Origin: Bacteroidia bacterium
GTDB taxonomy: Bacteria; Bacteroidota; Bacteroidia; Bacteroidales; GWF2-35-48
Assembly (NCBI GenBank): GCA_016212695.1
Contig: JACREX010000171.1
Location: 1-34,332, forward strand
DNA: 34,332 nt
Direction: 5' to 3'
The notes beneath the pieces are model-generated. The model saw nothing but the letters and a program-made list of their open reading frames with translations, searched no databases and was not told the DNA's origin. Positions 1 to 8,539 of this stretch are shown here, piece after piece. Made by a program: the position numbers and the translations under genes. The first letter of the stretch is position 1. Each line of letters opens with the position of its first letter.

Positions 1-108
1 AAAAGGTTTATTGAGAATTTTTCAAAGAGGACATATAGATGTCCAGTCAAGCGGCATTTTACATGTGAACTTGACCCTGATATGGTAGCAAAATTACAGT
101 ATATATAA
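1..108 (+). CDS. 3' end of an unidentified gene (partial)
   Basis: The first frame is open from the window edge to a TAA at 106-108 and encodes 35 residues ending in ...DPDMVAKLQYI. The peptide has two cysteines (one in RCPVKRHF) and many basic residues. I do not recognise the family, and the fragment is too short to assign. It could be a genuine C-terminus or a chance open frame. The non-coding stretch after it (109-295) fits the end of a gene here. Confidence 0.45.
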   Translation, partial: KRFIENFSKRTYRCPVKRHFTCELDPDMVAKLQYI

Positions 109-290
109 AAATCAACCAATATTTAGATAAGAGCCAAAAAAAATAACGAATACTGAATAACGAATGTTGAATGTTGAAGTGTTTGAATACTTCGATATTC
201 TGCGGTTCAACCCGCCTGCTGCGAAGCGGGCAGGTATTCGATATTCATCATTATGATAATTGTAAAGTTTATTTTTTTACGAATCCTTTG
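109..290. repeat. Intergenic repeat with GC-rich hairpin
   Basis: No gene is visible between the partial CDS and the next start. The stretch 145-180 has degenerate copies of an AACGAATRTTGAA-like word. At about 184-245 lies an imperfect inverted structure: GAATAC and GTATTC arms flank a GC-rich core with CCCGC/GCGGG arms. The words TTCGATATTC and ATTCGATATTC repeat on either side of the core. Such islands are common between Bacteroidota genes. It may terminate the upstream gene. Confidence 0.5.
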
Positions 291-295
291 ACTAA

Positions 296-664
296 ATGAC
301 AAATCCGGGACAATCTACTACCGCAGGAAAAAAACTTTGCAAGGCGGGCTTCATTTTTGGTATCATCGGCTTAGTATTATTCTGGATCCCCTGGTTAGGT
401 TTGGTATTAGCCGGAATCGGTTTGGTTTTCAGCATTATCAGTTTTATTGTTGTATATAAAGGCAATGGCGCAAAAAAGTTAATCATCATCGCTTTGGCAA
501 TTTCCATAGCTGCTTCCGGTTTAAGCGCCTTACGAACCTATTCGGTTATGAAGATAATAAAAGGTCAAAATGAAGCCTATGAAAACTACAGAAAAGAATT
601 CCAAACCGAACTGGAGAATGTAAAAAATCAGCAACAGCAGCAGAATCAGCAAAAACCACATTAA
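296..664 (+). CDS. Small two-helix membrane protein, DUF4190-like
   Basis: This 122-residue protein has a short polar N-terminus and two hydrophobic segments, at about residues 18-52 and 61-80. The first is glycine-rich (GFIFGIIGLVLFWIPWLGLV), as in DUF4190-type membrane proteins. The C-terminal 40 residues are charged and end in a glutamine run (QQQQQNQQKPH), probably outside the membrane. No catalytic motif is visible and the function is unknown. The ATG at 296 is the only sensible start. The gene stands alone, convergent with the kinase gene that follows. Confidence 0.75.
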   Translation: MTNPGQSTTAGKKLCKAGFIFGIIGLVLFWIPWLGLVLAGIGLVFSIISFIVVYKGNGAKKLIIIALAISIAASGLSALRTYSVMKIIKGQNEAYENYRKEFQTELENVKNQQQQQNQQKPH

Positions 665-946
665 TAATACTATTACTATTACCTTTAAGCTAAAAGCCCA
701 AAGTCCAAAGCTAAAGAATTTATTGGTTGTAAGGTTGAGCAGTTTGTCTGGTCAATTGGTTATTGGGTGTATGGTTGTGCGACTAGTTAGGTTGATGGTC
801 TTTGGTTATTGGTTTTTTCCTATATACTATTGCCTATTTCCCAAATTAATTGCCAACCCATTGAATTTTTTGACTTTTTCCCATACCAGTTGCATAACCC
901 ATCAACTATTGACTAATTTCAAATTAACTTTTCACTTTATACTTCA
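665..946. other. Intergenic region with degenerate low-complexity repeats
   Basis: This 282-base gap separates two convergent genes. It holds loosely repeated words (TTGGTTATTGG twice, GGTTG several times) on the left. On the right are complementary-flavoured words rich in CCCA and TTGAC. An open frame at 723-950 has a repetitive, hydrophobic, non-protein-like translation and I regard it as noise. No RNA gene or clear terminator hairpin is seen. Confidence 0.5.
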
Positions 947-1873
947 TTAATATACCTCCGGGACAAAGGTTTGATCAGACATAGGCGGCCTCACATAGTT
1001 ATCGTCAACCGTTCTCGGATGAAGCTTAATGGGCTCCGGGGTCAGGTCTTCGTATGGAATCAGACTCAGTAAATGATGTATGCAATTTAATCTTGCGCGT
1101 TTTTTATCGTCTGCACGCACAACATACCAGGGTGCCTGCTTGATGTCGCAACGGGCAAACATCTCGTCTTTTGCTTTTGAATATTCCACCCATTTTTCTC
1201 TCGACTCCAGATCCATCGGGCTGAGCTTCCATCGCTTTGTGGGATCATTCAGCCGGTCCTGAAAACGTTTTTCCTGCTCTTTGTCGCTTACCGAAAACCA
1301 ATATTTGATTAATAATATATCCGAACGGATAAGCATTCTTTCAAATTCGGGACAGGAACGCAGAAACTCCATATATTGATCTTCTGTGCAGAAACCCATT
1401 ACCTTCTCAACACCGGAACGGTTATACCAACTCCGGTCGAAAAGCACCATTTCTCCGGCGGCCGGAAGATGGGCCGCGTAGCGTTGAAAATACCACTGCG
1501 TTTTTTCACGTTCTGTTGGGACACCCAATGCAACGATCCTGCAATATCTCGGATTAAGCCGTTCGGTAATGGTTTTGATTACCCCGCCTTTTCCGGCAGC
1601 ATCGCGGCCTTCGAAAATTATCACTATCTTGAGTTTTTTTAACTTTATCCACTCCTCGAGCTTTACCAACTCAATCTGTAATTTGGACAATTCCTTTTCA
1701 TAAAACTTTTTATCAAGCTTTTCCTTTTTTATTTCTGCCGTTTCATAATGATGGTCCGTCTCGCTGATTTTCTTTGAGAACTTGCCTTTCTTTTCCTTTT
1801 TGGGCTTCTGCTTTTTTTCTTTTTTCTCACCCTTCTTTTCTTTATCTTCTTTAGATTTTTTTTGTTTTGCCAT
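947..1873 (-). CDS. ppk2: Polyphosphate kinase 2 family protein
   Basis: PPK2 enzymes transfer phosphate between polyphosphate and nucleoside phosphates in the cytoplasm. The 308-residue product has the family's Walker A loop EGRDAAGKGG at about residues 88-97. The lid/Walker B motif LFDRSWYNRSGVE starts at about 144. Further hallmarks follow (IKYWFSVS, KRWKLSPMDLES, KW..Y..AKD.MF). The first 40 or so residues are an extremely lysine-rich extension that lies outside the kinase core, perhaps binding polyphosphate or nucleic acid by charge. The start ATG at 1873 includes this extension, and no later in-frame start looks better. Whether the preferred acceptor is an NMP or an NDP cannot be told. 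It follows the nucleotidyltransferase gene on the same strand after a 280-base palindrome-rich gap, so it is probably transcribed separately. Confidence 0.93.
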   Translation of the reverse strand: MAKQKKSKEDKEKKGEKKEKKQKPKKEKKGKFSKKISETDHHYETAEIKKEKLDKKFYEKELSKLQIELVKLEEWIKLKKLKIVIIFEGRDAAGKGGVIKTITERLNPRYCRIVALGVPTEREKTQWYFQRYAAHLPAAGEMVLFDRSWYNRSGVEKVMGFCTEDQYMEFLRSCPEFERMLIRSDILLIKYWFSVSDKEQEKRFQDRLNDPTKRWKLSPMDLESREKWVEYSKAKDEMFARCDIKQAPWYVVRADDKKRARLNCIHHLLSLIPYEDLTPEPIKLHPRTVDDNYVRPPMSDQTFVPEVY

Positions 1874-1997
1874 ACTTATTGTTTTTTAGTAAAAATTAAT
1901 AAAATTCGTTTTTATGCAGTTGCTAATTTACAATAAATTATATAATACTTCCTATTTTTTTTATATGAGATCAATAGTTCGGTGATTTATAGGGTTT

Positions 1998-2094
1998 TGG
2001 GCTAAAGCCCAGTAACGACGGGTATTTGAAGTAACCCCGACCTTAAGGTCGGGGTTATAAATGAAACCCTGATATAATCAGGGACTTTAGTCCC
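1998..2094. repeat. Cluster of four short perfect palindromes
   Basis: Four perfect inverted repeats follow one another. TGGGCT/AGCCCA lies at 1998-2011. A 26-base palindrome lies at 2032-2057, with left half TAACCCCGACCTT. CCCTGAT/ATCAGGG lies at 2067-2083. GGGACT/AGTCCC lies at 2081-2094. The last two share the bases 2081-2083, so only one can pair fully at a time. The cluster sits downstream of the nucleotidyltransferase and upstream of ppk2, in a gap without a gene. It may end the first transcript or be a REP-like dispersed element. Confidence 0.8.
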
Positions 2095-2153
2095 TCAATA
2101 AAAAATTACCGAAGTATTCAGAGATAGAAGTTTATAATAAAATCCGGGATGAA

Positions 2154-2771
2154 TCAATCAGTCAGCGAACCGCCACCGCCATCAGCAAAATACAGTTGAT
2201 ATTCTTCCATCGTATTTATATTAAGCAGAATTTTTTCATCCCGGGTTTCTGCATTTTCCCTGCAAAAATGTGACAATACTGTTTTGAAATCGCTGATTGA
2301 ATCTTCAATCGTGCCGATCAGTTTCATAACCGGCCGGTTGATTAGTATGGGATGGCCTCCCCGGCCTCCGAACATCGGGACAATATATGCATTGTCATTT
2401 TTTTTATTATACAATAGCTCCAGAAGCTCCCCATTCACAAATGGATTGTCAACATTCTGTATAAAACAGTATTTTGAGTTTTCTGTTTTTTCCATACCCA
2501 GCCGGATAGACGATAATCGCCCGAATTCAGGGTGAGGATTTACAACTACCATTGCCTTCTGAAGGAAACTATATCCGTAATTACAATATAAATCATGTAC
2601 GTTCCGATTGATCACTGCAATAATTTTCGGGCAGGCAAAATTTTCGTATTCCCGTATTATTTTTTCCAGAAACACGGTCTGATCTTTCCATTTCAAAAAC
2701 GCCTTGGGAAACCTCATCCTTTCAGAATTTCCCGCTGCCAATATGATTACGGAACAATCTTGGTTCACCAT
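2154..2771 (-). CDS. MobA-like nucleotidyltransferase (YgfJ/MocA-like)
   Basis: This is a GT-A-fold NTP transferase of the MobA/MocA type, which attaches CMP or GMP to molybdopterin or activates similar substrates. The signature LAAGNSERMRFPKAFL lies near the N-terminus (about residues 11-26). It is followed by QNVDNPF in place of the usual DQP/DMP and by the family motif GGRGGHPILI. I place the start at the ATG at 2771 (205 residues, MVNQDCSVII). The frame extends upstream to a TTG at 2846, but that would add residues before the first beta strand and overlap the promoter -7 element. It is divergent from the ygfK-like gene. E. coli also has a MobA-like gene (ygfJ/mocA) near ygfK, which supports a molybdenum-cofactor role. 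The exact nucleotide and substrate are unknown. Confidence 0.85.
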   Translation of the reverse strand: MVNQDCSVIILAAGNSERMRFPKAFLKWKDQTVFLEKIIREYENFACPKIIAVINRNVHDLYCNYGYSFLQKAMVVVNPHPEFGRLSSIRLGMEKTENSKYCFIQNVDNPFVNGELLELLYNKKNDNAYIVPMFGGRGGHPILINRPVMKLIGTIEDSISDFKTVLSHFCRENAETRDEKILLNINTMEEYQLYFADGGGGSLTD

Positions 2772-2843
2772 TTTATTTTTTTCAAATGTAACGATTCTAA
2801 ATGAAATGACAAAGGCATCAGGCAACTGCATAAAAGATAAAAT

Positions 2844-2870
2844 CAAAGCTAATTATTTTTTATACTTTTG
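2844..2870. promoter_or_regulatory. Overlapping divergent Bacteroidota -7 elements
   Basis: Both strands carry a full TANNTTTG match: TACTTTTG on the plus strand at 2863-2870, facing the ygfK-like gene, and TAGCTTTG on the minus strand at 2851-2844, facing the nucleotidyltransferase gene. Predicted transcripts would start about 7 bases beyond each box. No TTTG is seen at the -33 distance on either side. The close back-to-back arrangement suggests shared control of the pair. Confidence 0.55.
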
Positions 2871-2897
2871 CCTTTAACGAAAAAATAATATAAAACC

Positions 2898-5800
2898 ATG
2901 TCAGACAAATTTTCTATCATCCCTATCGAAAGATTGTTCTCAATGATTCTCGAAGATTTAAAGCTAACCCGGATTTTCGGTATTCCCAAAGAACTGTTTT
3001 TTTCTCCTTCGGAAAACGATCCGTTCCGCATGACCCGCTACGGACAGTTGCTGGAAACCCCCATCGGAGTTGCCGCCGGGCCTCACACACAAATGGCTCA
3101 AAACATAATCGCAGCCTGGCTTTGCGGCGCCCGGTATATAGAACTAAAAACCGTTCAGACATTGGATGAAATCCATGTGTCAAAGCCCTGTATTGATATC
3201 CAGGATGAAGGCTATAACTGTGAATGGTCGCAGGAACTCAGGATCCATCAGGCTTATGATCAATACCTGAATGCATGGATCATCATACATATTTTAAAAG
3301 ATATGTTCGGCTGTAAAAGCAAAGAGCCAGGCATGATCTTCAACATGAGTGTGGGCTACGATATGAAAGGCATACTCAATGAAAATGTTCAGTGGTTTTT
3401 TGAAAAAATCAAAAATTGCAGTGAAGAAAAAATACGCAAGATAGCCGCATTATCATCACTGTATCCAAGGATACGAAGCCTGGATATACCTGACCGCATG
3501 TCAGACAATATCACGCTTTCCACCATGCATGGCTGCCCGCCCGACGAGATTGAAAAGATCGGCCTTTACCTGATAGAAAAGAAAAAACTGCATACCGCCA
3601 TAAAGCTCAATCCTACGTTGCTTGGAAAAGACGAATTGCGCGACATACTAAACAACCGGCTCGGTTTTGTAACCCATGTTCCGGATGAAGCCTTTGGCCA
3701 CGACCTGAAATATCCGGATGCGCTGAATCTTATAAAATCGTTGCAGGAAGCGGCAAAGAACAATAACGTACACTTTGGATTAAAGATCACCAATACGCTT
3801 GAAAGCGTTAATCACAAAAATATTTTCCCGCCCAACGAAAAAATGATGTACATGAGCGGAAGGGCGCTTCATCCCATAAGCATCAACCTTGCAAAAAAAT
3901 TACAGAATGAATTCGGCGGCACGCTCGATATCTCTTTTTCAGCAGGGGCAGACTGCTTCAATATTGAAGACGTGTTAACTGCCAATTTACGACCTGTAAC
4001 GGTTTGTTCCGATATATTGAAACCGGGCGGATACGCGCGCCTGCAGCAATACTTAGAAAACCTGAAAAATTTCACCGGCTTTGATAAAAAAGACAGTTTT
4101 GAAAAACTGAATATATATGCTGATTCGGTGCTGCAAAATAATTTATACAAACGAAACCCATTCCATGATCCCACCATAAAAACAAATCGCGAACTCGGTT
4201 ATTTCGATTGCATCAAAGCGCCATGCATAGATACATGCCCCACAAACCAGGATATCCCTGAATATTTATTTTATACATCCAGAGGCGAATATCAAAAAGC
4301 ATACGAAGTAATCCTGCGAACCAACCCGTTCCCATCCGTATCGGGAATGGTTTGCGACCACCTGTGCCAGACAAGGTGCACCCGCATAAACTATGACAAC
4401 GCACTGCTTATACGCGAAGTAAAACGGTTTATCACGGAACAGAATCCGGATGATTCCATATTTAAACCGGCAAAGAAAAATGGTCTGAAAACTGCTGTTA
4501 TAGGCGCCGGCCCCTCAGGCCTATCATGCGCGTATTTTCTCACGCTTGCAGGCTTTGAAGTGAATGTATATGAAATAAAAAACATTGCCGGCGGCATGGC
4601 GTCTGACGCCATACCTGCATTCCGGCTCACCGGCGAAGCAATCAAAAAAGATATTGAAAGGATTCAGAAATCAGGCGTTACTATACATTATAATTACAGC
4701 ATTGATAAAACAGCTTTTGAAAAACTGCAAAAAGAAAACAGCTATATTTATCTTGCTGTCGGAGCCCAGAAAGCCAAAGCGCTGGGGCTTGAAAATGAAA
4801 ACGCGGATGGCGTGGCAGATTCGCTCAGATTTTTATCGGATGTAAGGCAGGGTAAAACTACGGGGCTCGGCAAAAATATTCTTGTAATTGGCGGCGGAAA
4901 CACGGCTATGGACGTTGCCCGCACAGCTTTCCGCTTAGTTGGCGCTACAGGCAACGTTACCATTGTTTACCGAAGAACACGTTTTGAAATGCCGGCTAAC
5001 GCGGAAGAAGTGAAGGCTCTTTTTGATGAAGGGATACCGGTTATTGAGCTTACCGCGCCTGAAAAAATTATCCTTAAACAAGGTAAGGTATCTGCGCTTT
5101 TATGCAGCAAGATGAAATTAGAGGGAACCGATAAATCGGGCAGGCCAAAGCCGGTTAAAATCCCGGGCTCTGAATTTGAAATACCCTGCGACACCATCAT
5201 TCCTGTGCTGGGACAGGATGTGGTTCTCGATTTTATAGATTCAAAACATATAGAAGCGGACTCTACAAACTTTGAAACCAAAATCAAAAATGTATTCATT
5301 GGCGGCGATGCGCTCCGCGGCGGAGCAACTGTGATAAAGGCTGTGGGCGATGGCCGGAAAGCCGCCGCTTCTATCATCCGCAGATCGGAACTTGAGTATA
5401 ATTTCAAACCCGCTATTACTGATAAAGGATTGACATATTCCGATTATATCGTAAAACGCGCTAAGCGGATTCATGGAGAAGCCATTGATGAAACTGAAAT
5501 TAACAAGCGGCAGAATTTCAACCTTGTAGTTAAAGCCCTTACAAAAGAACAGGCCCAAAAGGAAGCATCCCGCTGCCTGTATTGCGATGATATCTGCAAT
5601 GTGTGCGTTACGGTCTGCCCCAACAGGGCTAATTATTATTACACTGTAAAGCCGATATCATATCGGCTCAACAAGATCATTAACACGGGTAATGATGAAC
5701 TCAAATTGGCATTCGATAAAACTTTTATTATCTCTCAGAAATACCAGGTATTGAATATTGCCGATTTCTGCAACGAGTGCGGAAACTGCAGCACCTTCTG

Positions 5801-6122
5801 CCCCACAAAGGGCAGGCCGTTTGCCGATAAACCTAAATTCTACCTGACATCCCAGGGTTTTAAAGAAGCGGATACAGGGTTTTATTTCAACCGGCTCAAT
5901 GGGAAAACCGTGCTGATCCATAAAAAAGACGAAGATTTCACAACCCTGACATTGCAGGATGAAAAATTTATTTTTGAAAGCAACCGGGTAAAAGCGACGA
6001 TAAATCCTGCAGATTTTTCCGTGATCCGTATTGATAGTTTTGATAAAAAAGAAAAAGAAATTTCACTCGCCTTTGCAGCAGAGATGAGTATTTTGATGGA
6101 TGCTGTAAAAGAGTTGTATTGA
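2898..6122 (+). CDS. ygfK: YgfK-type putative selenate reductase subunit, Fe-S flavoprotein
   Basis: The 1074-residue product has the order typical of YgfK (E. coli protein about 1030 residues). The N-terminal 400 residues resemble dihydroorotate dehydrogenase (GVAAGPHTQMAQN; LSTMHGCPPDEIE). A glutamate-synthase-small-subunit-like module follows, with a cysteine cluster CIKAPCIDTCP near 438. It has an FAD loop GAGPSG near 536 and an NAD(P)H loop GGGNTAMD near 665. Two 4Fe-4S clusters end the protein, CLYCDDICNVCVTVCP near 893 and CNECGNCSTFCP near 958. It should pass electrons from NAD(P)H through flavin and Fe-S centres in the cytoplasm. The true substrate is not established for the family; selenate reductase is a historical label, and links to selenium-dependent molybdenum hydroxylases rest on gene neighbourhoods. 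The start ATG at 2898 follows a TACTTTTG -7 box by 27 bases. Confidence 0.9.
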   Translation: MSDKFSIIPIERLFSMILEDLKLTRIFGIPKELFFSPSENDPFRMTRYGQLLETPIGVAAGPHTQMAQNIIAAWLCGARYIELKTVQTLDEIHVSKPCIDIQDEGYNCEWSQELRIHQAYDQYLNAWIIIHILKDMFGCKSKEPGMIFNMSVGYDMKGILNENVQWFFEKIKNCSEEKIRKIAALSSLYPRIRSLDIPDRMSDNITLSTMHGCPPDEIEKIGLYLIEKKKLHTAIKLNPTLLGKDELRDILNNRLGFVTHVPDEAFGHDLKYPDALNLIKSLQEAAKNNNVHFGLKITNTLESVNHKNIFPPNEKMMYMSGRALHPISINLAKKLQNEFGGTLDISFSAGADCFNIEDVLTANLRPVTVCSDILKPGGYARLQQYLENLKNFTGFDKKDSFEKLNIYADSVLQNNLYKRNPFHDPTIKTNRELGYFDCIKAPCIDTCPTNQDIPEYLFYTSRGEYQKAYEVILRTNPFPSVSGMVCDHLCQTRCTRINYDNALLIREVKRFITEQNPDDSIFKPAKKNGLKTAVIGAGPSGLSCAYFLTLAGFEVNVYEIKNIAGGMASDAIPAFRLTGEAIKKDIERIQKSGVTIHYNYSIDKTAFEKLQKENSYIYLAVGAQKAKALGLENENADGVADSLRFLSDVRQGKTTGLGKNILVIGGGNTAMDVARTAFRLVGATGNVTIVYRRTRFEMPANAEEVKALFDEGIPVIELTAPEKIILKQGKVSALLCSKMKLEGTDKSGRPKPVKIPGSEFEIPCDTIIPVLGQDVVLDFIDSKHIEADSTNFETKIKNVFIGGDALRGGATVIKAVGDGRKAAASIIRRSELEYNFKPAITDKGLTYSDYIVKRAKRIHGEAIDETEINKRQNFNLVVKALTKEQAQKEASRCLYCDDICNVCVTVCPNRANYYYTVKPISYRLNKIINTGNDELKLAFDKTFIISQKYQVLNIADFCNECGNCSTFCPTKGRPFADKPKFYLTSQGFKEADTGFYFNRLNGKTVLIHKKDEDFTTLTLQDEKFIFESNRVKATINPADFSVIRIDSFDKKEKEISLAFAAEMSILMDAVKELY

Positions 6123-6131
6123 TTTGTAATT

Positions 6132-6256
6132 TAATTCATAAAATATTATAGAAACTCAATCATTCTATAATTCGACTACGCTCATTATGACGAATGATTG
6201 AAAGTCATGCTGAGCGAAGTCGAAGCATGGCTTGAGGTTATAAAATTTATGAATTA
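6132..6256. repeat. Compound palindromic element between convergent genes
   Basis: The ends are inverted repeats: TAATTCATAAA at 6132 is matched in reverse at 6246-6256, and pairing continues imperfectly for about 18 bases. Inside are two inverted copies of a motif of the form GTCATNNTGAGCGNAGTCGA (reverse copy about 6170-6190, forward copy about 6204-6222). Nearly the whole 125 bases could fold into one long hairpin. A third copy of the inner motif is at 15097. It may serve as a terminator for both genes or be a miniature mobile element; no transposase is present. Confidence 0.75.
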
Positions 6257-6276
6257 GGCAATTTAACTCAGGTCTG

Positions 6277-8147
6277 TTATTCTTTCACGAGTTTTTTGCA
6301 AACCTTATTACCGCCGTCAGTAATACATACAATGTAGAATCCGGGTGAAAGGTCTTTTATCTGAATCCTTGTCTGTTCTTCATGAATATTACCGGAACAG
6401 ATAATTCTTCCTGAAATATCGGTGATGCTGTATGCGCTTTTCTTCCCGCTATATTCAATGACAAGTTCGGACGTTGCAGGGTTAGGATAAATTATAATTG
6501 AGTTTTCTAATTGAGAAATATGGTCAATATCTTCAAAATGTTCACATGATGGAAAATTATTGTTTTTATACCATTTTTTTATGTTATCTGCTATTAATTG
6601 CACATTTTGAACACTTGAATATTCATCTCCGGAAATTGCTCTTGCCCAAATAAAGGCAACATCAATGTTAACGACTTCTCCTGGTTCAAATGTAAACGGC
6701 CCCATTGATCCTAAGCCGCGCCTATCACTTGGAGGATTAGCCTCGCCTTTTTCACACCAGCCTAAAACGGGATTGGTAGGCGCTGGAGGAGGATAGCCGT
6801 CTGTACCGTAATCGCATAAATCTGTTTTACCAGGAAAAATAAATTTTGTAGTTAAGCCTGTTGTATCATGGCCTGTACCACCAGATGTCAATGGTAAACT
6901 ATCTTTCCAAAAACCTCTTAAATATTGAAAATATTGTACGGGTGTGGTAGGATCACACATATCTGAGCAACTACCATTATGAAAGCCATGAATCTTGTAT
7001 AACCCCATTTCTCGTTATCAACAATATTATCACCAAAATTAAACCCATTGATGTTGCCATTTAAAAAATCACCGCTATTTACATAAGTATAATTACCAGA
7101 TATAGAGTCAATCCGATAACCACCTGAACAATCTAATGAGGAACTACTGTTCCAGTTTGTAAGATCATCCAAACCATTTGGATCCTGATATGGCCCACTC
7201 AGCAACATAACACCCAATGCGGGAGGGGGTGGGCTGGGTCCTCCATAAGCTTCAGGTTGTCCGGTGCCGTCAATTGACATTCCATTATAAAAAAAATACA
7301 TATTTCTCATTAAATCAAAACCGGTATAATCATCATAACCATACCCTATATCGGCATCTGTAAACAATCCGACAAATGTATTACTGTAAGTTTTTGCGCT
7401 TCTATTAATAATCTTATATGATAGAAATGTGAGGTAATTAATGGCATCAATACTATCATTTGAAGGATTATTACAATTGTAATTAAAAGCTGATACCCTA
7501 ACTTCAACCTTCAGTGGTGTTCCACCTGTTTCTCCATGTGGTTTTGTATTATCATTAAACACATACCAAAGCATCTGATCTCCTTTTATGATTGGGTAAT
7601 CACCGTCATTCGGATTATAAAAGCCATCGGAATTATTATCAAAAAAAGGAGCTAAATATTCATCATATTCAGAAGTAGGGCCATGTGCAGGCCAATTAAC
7701 TATCGCATCAGGAATTGAATAATTTTGATTCAATAAACCATTTTGGTATCTGTAGATGAATTCTTCAATTTCAGTCTTTTTTATTTTCCAAATTTTATTG
7801 TAAAGTAATGATGTTGCAGTATCGGTTGAGCCGTCTGTTATTTTTAAGGGCCCGGGATAAAAATCTTGGCCGGATTCCATGTATCTATGCGCGCCAAGAT
7901 GTAGCTGCCCATTATTATCAGTACCCCCTATCCATAAAGAATGGGAAAAAACAGATGTCTTGCCGGAACCTTTAGGTACCTCATATTTAGCGTTACCCTG
8001 TAAATCCCAGAAAGCATTATTATTATTCCAATACCATGCTTTAACTTTGTTTAAATCTAAAGAATCATGTGTTTGGAATAAGCCATTTTGTGCATTGGCA
8101 GTATTTACCAACAATACAACTACGAGTAAATAAAAGAGTGTTTTCAT
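6277..8147 (-). pseudogene. T9SS-secreted surface protein, frameshifted
   Basis: Two overlapping minus-strand frames (8147-6918 and 7008-6277) together give one protein of about 623 residues. It starts with a signal peptide (MKTLFYLLVVVLLVNTANAQ) and a domain with FWDLQG, YEVPKGSGK and LWIGGTDNNGQL, common in large Bacteroidota surface proteins of unknown function. It ends with a type A sorting domain (IIIYPNPATSELVIEY; GFYIV; KKLVKE). The family reads through KWGYTRF into FHNGSCSDMCDP without a break. Here the frame changes at the AAA run at 6982-6984 (TTT on the coding strand), as if one T were lost. A sequencing error or a real mutation are both possible. If functional, it would be exported to the cell surface by the type IX system. 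It stands alone upstream of no obvious partner. Confidence 0.8.
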
Positions 8148-8204
8148 AAAAAATTTATTGTTATGGTTCTTTACTAATAAAGATTCTTTTTTATCGCATA
8201 ACCC

Positions 8205-8531
8205 CTATTCACTCTTTTCTTTTCTGAATTCCTTATGAGTTCCTATCAGTTTTTTTATTTCCCGTTCATACACTATCCCGTGTGAATGAAATTCGAAATT
8301 CACATTCTGTTCTGCCGCATGGGCAACGGCTATTTCAATGGCTGTTTCCTCATTAGTTTCTTCGGGCCTGAACCAAAGTTCGTAAATATTGTCGTCGCCG
8401 CAATTTCCGTAAAACCCGTGATGCTGCAAATTTTCAAACAAATCGGCTTCATCCCGTATAGCGTCTGCATTAGGTAAAATTTTAAATTCAACGTAATGGT
8501 GCGATACATGCCAGTCTTTAAGAATTTTCAT
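8205..8531 (-). CDS. Unknown 108-residue protein downstream of hydantoinase
   Basis: I do not recognise this protein. It is acidic and histidine-rich (HVSHHYVEF, LQHHGFYGNCG, FEFHSHG), with a single cysteine and no signal peptide or membrane segment, so it should be cytoplasmic. The length and alternating pattern suggest a small alpha/beta fold. The ATG at 8531 directly follows a purine-rich AAAGGAGGT on the coding strand. It begins only 8 bases after the dihydropyrimidinase stop, so the two are almost certainly one transcript, and it may be an accessory of that enzyme. The histidines could bind metal; that is a guess. Confidence 0.75.
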   Translation of the reverse strand: MKILKDWHVSHHYVEFKILPNADAIRDEADLFENLQHHGFYGNCGDDNIYELWFRPEETNEETAIEIAVAHAAEQNVNFEFHSHGIVYEREIKKLIGTHKEFRKEKSE

Positions 8532-8539
8532 ACCTCCTT

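Noticed and set aside
723-950. Open frame of 75 codons on the plus strand
   Set aside because: Its translation is repetitive and hydrophobic, and it lies in a low-complexity repeat region between two convergent genes. It also overlaps the end of ppk2.
2772-2846. Upstream extension of the nucleotidyltransferase to a TTG start
   Set aside because: It adds 25 residues before the first strand of the fold, uses TTG, and overlaps the -7 box of the likely promoter.
2898-6122. YgfK-like gene read as two fused enzymes (a dihydroorotate dehydrogenase plus a glutamate synthase small subunit)
   Set aside because: The whole order of domains, including the two C-terminal Fe-S motifs, is the known YgfK layout, so it is not a novel fusion.
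6277-8147. Programmed frameshift in the T9SS protein
   Set aside because: There is no clear slippery heptamer, and no stimulating structure or family precedent that I can see at the junction. A single-base loss explains it more simply.
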